Below are positions 59,633-64,000 of a stretch of 64,000 nt of DNA, piece by piece. The stretch's first letter is position 1. Each line of letters begins with the position of its first letter. A program made the position numbers and the translations under genes. The notes under the pieces are model-generated. The model searched no databases. It saw only the letters and a program-made list of their open reading frames with translations, and was not told where the DNA came from. This DNA comes from Pseudomonas ovata (GTDB lineage Bacteria; Pseudomonadota; Gammaproteobacteria; Pseudomonadales; Pseudomonadaceae), in contig NZ_QFFU01000002.1 in NCBI RefSeq assembly GCF_003131185.1, positions 310,001 through 374,000 on the forward strand. The letters run 5' to 3'.

Positions 59633-60978
59633 GGCAACCCTTCAGGCAATTGCAGCAGTTTCAGGCGTCGGCGTTTGACGTGCGCGGGCGGTGCCTGCCA
59701 GTGACCAAAGCGCATGTGCGCAGGCTTTACGCCCTGCCGGGCACACAACTGGCGCAGGCTTTCGTCGATCGCCTGGCACAGTGCGTCGTGATCAGCGCTG
59801 GCCTGCACGTTGATCTGCCAGTTCAGGTTCGTCTGCTGGATCTCATATTCCTGCAGCGCTGCGCCGTGCATCAGCAGGGTCCGGCGCACGACATCCGGGT
59901 ACAGCGCGCGCAACTGCCGCCCCTCCAGGTCAGGCAGCCAGAGCACCTCGTCGGCACGGCCCTCGATAAAGGCAATCGCCCTTTCGACCCGCCCGCAGGC
60001 GCAAGGGACCTCGCTGACATGCAGCACGTCGTTGAGGCGATAGCGCACGATCATCTGTGTACGCCGCGAGAAATCGGTAATGATGGGGTGAAAGCGGGTG
60101 TGCTGGTCGTCAAGCCACTGCGGCTCGATGTGCAGATGGCTTTCGTTGAGATGCAACGTCCCCTGCTCGCAGGTGTAGCCGAGAAAACCTTCGCTGGCTT
60201 GATAGATCTGCCGTGGCATTACCCCAAAGGCCTTGAGAACTGCATCGGTATCCGTGCTTTCAAGCACTTCGGCCACCGACACGATATGGCTCGGGCGCAG
60301 GCGCAAGCGCCCGTGCAGCACGGCTTCAGCCAGGCCCCGCAACACCGTTGCCGGGGCCACCAGCACATCAGGGTTCTGGGCCTCCAGGCGTTTGAAGGCT
60401 GCGTCCAGCCCGAGCGTCAGGTCGTGAAAGGCAAAATCGATTCGGCGGCTGCTCAGCGTGGTGTACAAGCGGCTGTTGGCGCGCAAGAAAAAAGCGATGC
60501 GCAGCGGTGCTTGCCAGAAACACAGCAGCCTTGGCAGAAACCGGGCCGGCAAGGTTCTCGCCAACAGAATCCCGGCCCAACGCTGGCGCTCAAGCGCGCT
60601 GACCAGAAACACCCCCTGGTGCCCGGACGTGCCACTGGAAAGGCCAACGGTGATAGTGCCCAGCGTTGGGCTGAAGTCGCGGGACTGTTCTGCCTGCCGT
60701 GCGACTGACAGGACCTGGTCCAACCCGAGGCCACAGGTGTTGAACGCCGCAAAGTCATTCATCATTGTGGTCTTGTCCATCAATGGAAAGTCGGCCAGGT
60801 GGGTAAACCTATGGTCTTTGAACCGTGCAGACTGGCGCACCACGGTTTCCAGAAAATACGTCAATTGCCGCGCCTGCCACGCTTGCAGGTGTTCGCGCCG
60901 GGTAAATCGCAACCGGTAGCGACTGTCGAGAAAACTCAGCACACTGCGCAGTGTTGCGCTCAAGCCTTCATTGCTCAT
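59620..60978 (-). CDS. AMP-forming ligase, F390 synthetase/CapK-related, cluster gene 4
   Basis: 452 aa from ATG 60978 (start MSNEGLSATLRSVLSFLDSRYR). The phosphate loop GLSSGTSGHQGVF, the adenine-side YQASEGFLGYTCEQG and RYRLNDVLHV identify the adenylate-forming superfamily, closest in style to CoF390 synthetase, PaaK and CapK-like proteins. CACGR-type cysteines in the C-terminal third are common in this branch. It likely activates a carboxylic acid as acyl-AMP for CoA or amine transfer. It starts inside the end of the metallo-hydrolase gene (11-bp overlap). Confidence 0.87.
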   Translation of the reverse strand: MSNEGLSATLRSVLSFLDSRYRLRFTRREHLQAWQARQLTYFLETVVRQSARFKDHRFTHLADFPLMDKTTMMNDFAAFNTCGLGLDQVLSVARQAEQSRDFSPTLGTITVGLSSGTSGHQGVFLVSALERQRWAGILLARTLPARFLPRLLCFWQAPLRIAFFLRANSRLYTTLSSRRIDFAFHDLTLGLDAAFKRLEAQNPDVLVAPATVLRGLAEAVLHGRLRLRPSHIVSVAEVLESTDTDAVLKAFGVMPRQIYQASEGFLGYTCEQGTLHLNESHLHIEPQWLDDQHTRFHPIITDFSRRTQMIVRYRLNDVLHVSEVPCACGRVERAIAFIEGRADEVLWLPDLEGRQLRALYPDVVRRTLLMHGAALQEYEIQQTNLNWQINVQASADHDALCQAIDESLRQLCARQGVKPAHMRFGHWQAPPAHVKRRRLKLLQLPEGLPCVY

Positions 60979-61822
60979 CCCGGAACGCCTCCCAGGCGTA
61001 TGTGCAGTGCGACGGCAGCACCGCAACAGCCGGTTCTCGGCGCAGCAATGTGCCAAGGCTAGCGTAGGTCTGGCGGTACTGCCTGGCGTCGTGGCCGGCA
61101 AACCACACCGCCGGCGCAGCCGGGAGTCGCTCGGCGCGGCAAGCGGGCACCGACCAGCAAGCGTCAGCGACCAGAAACGCCGGACGCCCTTGCGCATCCG
61201 GGATGAACAGGCCCAGTTGGCCATGGCTGTGCCCCGGGAGCGGCACACCGATCAGGCTGGCGTCGCCCAGCAGGTCGAGCCCCTGACTGAAAGGGGTCAT
61301 CCACTCAGGCAGGGCGACTTGCCTGCAATGATCGGCGGGGGTCAGGCGGCTGGCAAAATCGTCCGGCAACAAGCCTGGCAAATGACCGCCCAGGGTCGCC
61401 CGCCAACGCGAGCCGCGCAGGCTTTCAATGTGCTGGCGGTCGGCATCCAGGGCAATGAAGGACGCCTTGTCGAAATCGCGCAACCCGGCGACATGGTCAC
61501 CATGAAAATGCGAAATGATCACTGTGCGGATGTCATCGGGCTGAATGCCCAACGTCTTCAGCTGGGCGAGCAGTTGCTCCTGCACGGGCAGTTGCACCGG
61601 CACCGCTGCGCGATACAAGCGCTCTGGCAGGGCCTGGGTGGCCTTGAAAAAATGTTCAGCGTAACCGGTGTCGTACAGGATCCAGCCGGCGTCGGGATGG
61701 CGAATCAACCCGCACAGTGACGGAAACTGTGTCGGCGCCCAGCGGGCGCTGCGATCGGCCATACAGGCCAGATGCCGGCACCAACCGGCGCGCAATACGT
61801 TGAGGCTGACGGTGCGGCTCAC
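60968..61822 (-). CDS. Metallo-beta-lactamase-fold hydrolase, cluster gene 3
   Basis: 284 aa from GTG 61822, overlapping the previous stop as GTGA. The metal motif SHFHGDH gives H105, H107, D109 and H110; LPGHSHGQLG and VADACWS contribute the further His and Asp. Its layout resembles AHL lactonases (AttM/AiiB), which open homoserine lactones, and thioester hydrolases. In this operon a thioesterase or lactonase step releasing a product or intermediate is plausible, or self-protection and signal quenching. This remains inference. Confidence 0.88.
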   Translation of the reverse strand: MSRTVSLNVLRAGWCRHLACMADRSARWAPTQFPSLCGLIRHPDAGWILYDTGYAEHFFKATQALPERLYRAAVPVQLPVQEQLLAQLKTLGIQPDDIRTVIISHFHGDHVAGLRDFDKASFIALDADRQHIESLRGSRWRATLGGHLPGLLPDDFASRLTPADHCRQVALPEWMTPFSQGLDLLGDASLIGVPLPGHSHGQLGLFIPDAQGRPAFLVADACWSVPACRAERLPAAPAVWFAGHDARQYRQTYASLGTLLRREPAVAVLPSHCTYAWEAFRDEQ

Positions 61823-62826
61823 GGTTTAATCCCCTGTTGTGCAAGCCACCATTGCGCGTGTTGGCCAATGCCCTGCTCTTGCGTGATCACCGGGCGGTAA
61901 CCCAGCTCTTTGCGTATGGCGTCCAGATTCAGGGTCTGGCTGAACGCAAGCACCCCGGCGCCATAGCGGGTCAGTAGCGGTTCACCCCTGTGTCGCAGCC
62001 GGGCACTGGTTTCCAGCGCCAGCGCCACGGCATCCACCAACCGCCATGGCAGGCGTCGAGTACGCAAGGTCAGTTGAAAGTGTTCGGCGATGCGCTGCAG
62101 CAGCTCCTTGAACGCCAGCGGCGTGCCGTTGCTCACGTTGTAGATACACAGGGGGCGTGGCAACGGTTGACTCAGGCTGAGTTCGACCGCGTGCACCAGA
62201 TTGTCGACACAGGTCAGGTCCAGTTGGGCCCGGCCGCCGCGCATCAGCGGTATGTGCCCACGCTGCATGACACGCAACAGGCGCGGCAACAATGTCCCGT
62301 CCCACGGACCGAACACCGCACGCGGGCGTAAAATGACCGCCTCGGCAAGACCTGCCGCCTGAATACTCAATTCAGCCAGCGCCTTGGTGCGCGCGTACTC
62401 GTTGACAGGCACAGGCAACGGTTCGTTTTCGTGGATATCGAGCCGATCACGAAAGGCGAAGTAGAGGCTGGGCGTCGAGAGGTGCACAAGGCGCTTCACC
62501 TGATTGACGCGGCAGGCGTTCAGTACCTCATCGGTGGCCATCAGATTGGCCTGGGCAAAAGCCTCGGTGGTTCCCCAGGGCGAGGACAATGCCGCGCAAT
62601 GGACAACCGCCGTGCAGCCCCGCGTCGCCTCAAGCAGCGTTCTGGCTGCCGCTGCCGAGCCATGCTCCAGTGCAAGCCAGCGCACCGTGCCCTGGCTATG
62701 GCGGACGACATCGGCCGCGGCTGAAGCGTTGCGTCCGCTGAACAGCACTTCATGCCCTTGGCAAACCAGTCGCCAGACGATATGCCGGCCAATGAAGCCG
62801 GTGCCACCGGTCACCAGGATTTTCAT
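61819..62826 (-). CDS. NAD(P)-dependent 3-beta-HSD/OleD-like reductase, cluster gene 2
   Basis: 335 aa from ATG 62826, overlapping the KAS III stop as TGATG. ILVTGGTGFIGRHIVWRL is the Rossmann motif and NEYARTKALAE the YxxxK catalytic pair. The extended SDR region LTCVDNLVHAVELSL and the tail LGYRPVITQEQGIGQHAQW match OleD, the 2-alkyl-3-ketoalkanoate reductase of olefin synthesis, and 3-beta-hydroxysteroid dehydrogenases. It would reduce a beta-keto product of the KAS III enzyme. It is the second gene in the operon, as OleD accompanies the OleA thiolase in ole clusters. Confidence 0.88.
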   Translation of the reverse strand: MKILVTGGTGFIGRHIVWRLVCQGHEVLFSGRNASAAADVVRHSQGTVRWLALEHGSAAAARTLLEATRGCTAVVHCAALSSPWGTTEAFAQANLMATDEVLNACRVNQVKRLVHLSTPSLYFAFRDRLDIHENEPLPVPVNEYARTKALAELSIQAAGLAEAVILRPRAVFGPWDGTLLPRLLRVMQRGHIPLMRGGRAQLDLTCVDNLVHAVELSLSQPLPRPLCIYNVSNGTPLAFKELLQRIAEHFQLTLRTRRLPWRLVDAVALALETSARLRHRGEPLLTRYGAGVLAFSQTLNLDAIRKELGYRPVITQEQGIGQHAQWWLAQQGIKP

Positions 62827-63842
62827 CAATACTCCAGGATCATGCCGCCGATCGAAAGGCCTGCACCGGTCCCGATCAACATCAATGTCTGCCCGCGCTG
62901 AATGCGCTGATCACGAATCGCAATGTCCAGCGCTGTCGGCAGTGAAGCAGCAACCTGATTACCATGATGAGAAAAAATGTCGATGACTTTTTCTGGCGCA
63001 AACCCCAGGCGCCTGGACGCATGCTTCATCGCTTGCTGGCTGGCCTGGTGAGGAATCACCCAGTCGATCTGATCCTGGGTCAGGCCTGCCTGATCCAGCA
63101 GATCGTTTGTCAGCGTCGGCAAGTGCCTGGAGGCAAGACGGAACACGCCTTTGCCCTGCATGGAGAATCGGGTCAAGGGCTCGAAGGGTATATCGATACG
63201 CTGCGGGTGAAAGCGCGACCCACCTGCCGGAATCTGGCATAAGTGCGCACCTTCGGAAAATGTCTGCAGGTTCGAGGCGATGATCTTCGCCCCGCCTTCG
63301 CTGACACCCAGCACAACAGCCGCCGCACCGTCGCCAAAAATGCCGCTGACCGGCACCTGCTGCCAATCGAGCCCACAGGACGCGATATCCGAGCACACCA
63401 GCAGAACACGCCGGTAACGACCGGCAACCAAGGGCCAGGACAAGGTGTCGAGGGCAGCAATAAAGCCCAGGCAACTGGCATTGATGTCCATGGCCGGAAT
63501 GCCGGAGTGGCCCATGCCCAGTTCCCGTTGCAGCAAGGCGGCATTGCACGGCATGCCTTGATCCAGGGTGCCACTGGCACAAGCGATCAGGTCGATCTGG
63601 TCCAGCTCGAGACTGGCGGCCCCTAGCGCCTGTCGGGCCGCCGCCGCGCCCAGGCTGGCGGCGGTTTCGGTGCGGCACGCGACATGCCGCTGAACGACCC
63701 CACTGATCTGCGCGACGCTCCCCGCTGCCAGGCCCAACTCATGATCGAGAGCGGCGCTGGTGACAATTGTGTCCGGCAGCGCATGCCCGGAGCCGAGAAT
63801 GGCCACAGGCCTTGGAGACAGAGCCAGCGGTGAAGTGTGCAT
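62826..63842 (-). CDS. 3-oxoacyl-ACP synthase III (KAS III)-like enzyme, cluster gene 1
   Basis: A 338-aa FabH/OleA-type condensing enzyme. The catalytic triad is C124 in DINASCLGFIAAL, H265 in WVIPHQASQQ and N295 in FSHHGNQVAAS. The divergent N-terminus and the context are unlike the housekeeping fabH. It would condense an acyl-CoA or acyl-ACP with malonyl or a second acyl unit to make a beta-keto compound. It leads a seven-gene, entirely overlapping leftward operon with no carrier protein or phosphopantetheinyl transferase in sight. Confidence 0.9.
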   Translation of the reverse strand: MHTSPLALSPRPVAILGSGHALPDTIVTSAALDHELGLAAGSVAQISGVVQRHVACRTETAASLGAAAARQALGAASLELDQIDLIACASGTLDQGMPCNAALLQRELGMGHSGIPAMDINASCLGFIAALDTLSWPLVAGRYRRVLLVCSDIASCGLDWQQVPVSGIFGDGAAAVVLGVSEGGAKIIASNLQTFSEGAHLCQIPAGGSRFHPQRIDIPFEPLTRFSMQGKGVFRLASRHLPTLTNDLLDQAGLTQDQIDWVIPHQASQQAMKHASRRLGFAPEKVIDIFSHHGNQVAASLPTALDIAIRDQRIQRGQTLMLIGTGAGLSIGGMILEY

Positions 63843-64000
63843 TCAAATTCCGTTTATAAAAGATCATTCTAGTAAAACTTATACGGGCGGTGATGATGGC
63901 TTTGCCGCCTTGAAGGTGGAGCAGAAGATCATTGACACCCAAAAACGCCCCAAAGGCCAAGCCTGCGAAAAAATTTCTGCCAAACCTGCCCTGCCCAGCG
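63843..64000. other. Upstream region of the KAS III operon and window edge
   Basis: The A/T-rich stretch near 63845-63885 is the likely promoter area of the cluster. A rightward frame stays open from about 63836 to the edge (for example GGDDGFAALKVEQKIIDTQK), but it has no clear start or SD, so it is not called as a gene. Confidence 0.4.

Noticed and set aside
57189..60708. Long rightward frames (469 and 377 aa) over the natural-product cluster
   Set aside because: Antisense to the GNAT-like, ATP-grasp and adenylating-enzyme genes, all of which show catalytic motifs on the minus strand.
63739..63960. 73-aa leftward frame at the right edge
   Set aside because: It overlaps the start of the KAS III gene in another frame and shows no SD or family pattern.

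Overview
The window looks like chromosomal DNA of a Pseudomonas of the fluorescens/putida type. The evidence is a high-GC genome with GTG starts and dense ATGA/TGATG-overlapping operons, SpuC/PuuC-type polyamine genes, PdxA2 and CitMHS catabolic genes, AmiC/AmiR regulation, and two copies of a REP-type inverted pair built on the Pseudomonas GTAGGAGCG... repeat. No rRNA, tRNA, CRISPR array, phage or transposase gene was seen.

Layout. 1-7 kb: a truncated flavin monooxygenase, then a LuxR-type regulator followed by a putrescine/diamine module (class III aminotransferase, APC permease, aldehyde dehydrogenase) and a thymidylate-kinase-like gene. 7-22.6 kb: a large sugar-acid/lactone catabolic region with a LysR regulator, a TctABC tripartite transporter, two ACS-type MFS carriers, two paralogous COG3618 lactonases, a beta-propeller protein, PdxA2, a RhmD-like enolase-superfamily dehydratase, a 2,5-dioxovalerate-type dehydrogenase and an Fe-dependent alcohol dehydrogenase. 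Palindromes of the form ATA-N9-TAT before the first MFS gene, and a relative before the dehydratase, suggest LysR co-regulation. 22.7-30.9 kb: a leftward operon for amide uptake and hydrolysis: five-gene Urt/Fmd-type ABC transporter, amidase-signature amidase, AmiC-like sensor, AmiR-like ANTAR antiterminator. Its leader has a sigma-54-like promoter and two hexaloop hairpins that fit an ANTAR target.

30.9-44.7 kb: a TetR/MFS pair with a perfect operator, a BCCT transporter, an acetylpolyamine module (SpuD-like binding protein plus acetylpolyamine amidohydrolase) with an AraC regulator, and a leftward DUF1932/RraA-like/CitMHS operon with a near-perfect sigma-54 promoter, divergent from a PrpR-type sigma-54 activator. 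44.8-56.3 kb: an accessory stretch of small secreted or hypothetical proteins, a hybrid histidine kinase, a FadL porin, an LprI-domain protein and a peptidoglycan-binding/DUF4344 protein, plus a truncated paralogue of the last. Three 16-bp palindromes resembling the P. putida LexA2 operator lie in this stretch.

56.3-63.8 kb: seven leftward genes, each overlapping the next, encode a KAS III enzyme, an OleD-like reductase, a metallo-beta-lactamase-fold hydrolase, an F390-synthetase/CapK-like adenylating enzyme, an ATP-grasp ligase, a GNAT-like protein and a Rieske oxygenase. This is a compact candidate natural-product cluster without an obvious described counterpart, and with the ANTAR-controlled amide operon it is the most interesting part of the window. 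All functions are inferred by reading the translations; no database search was possible.
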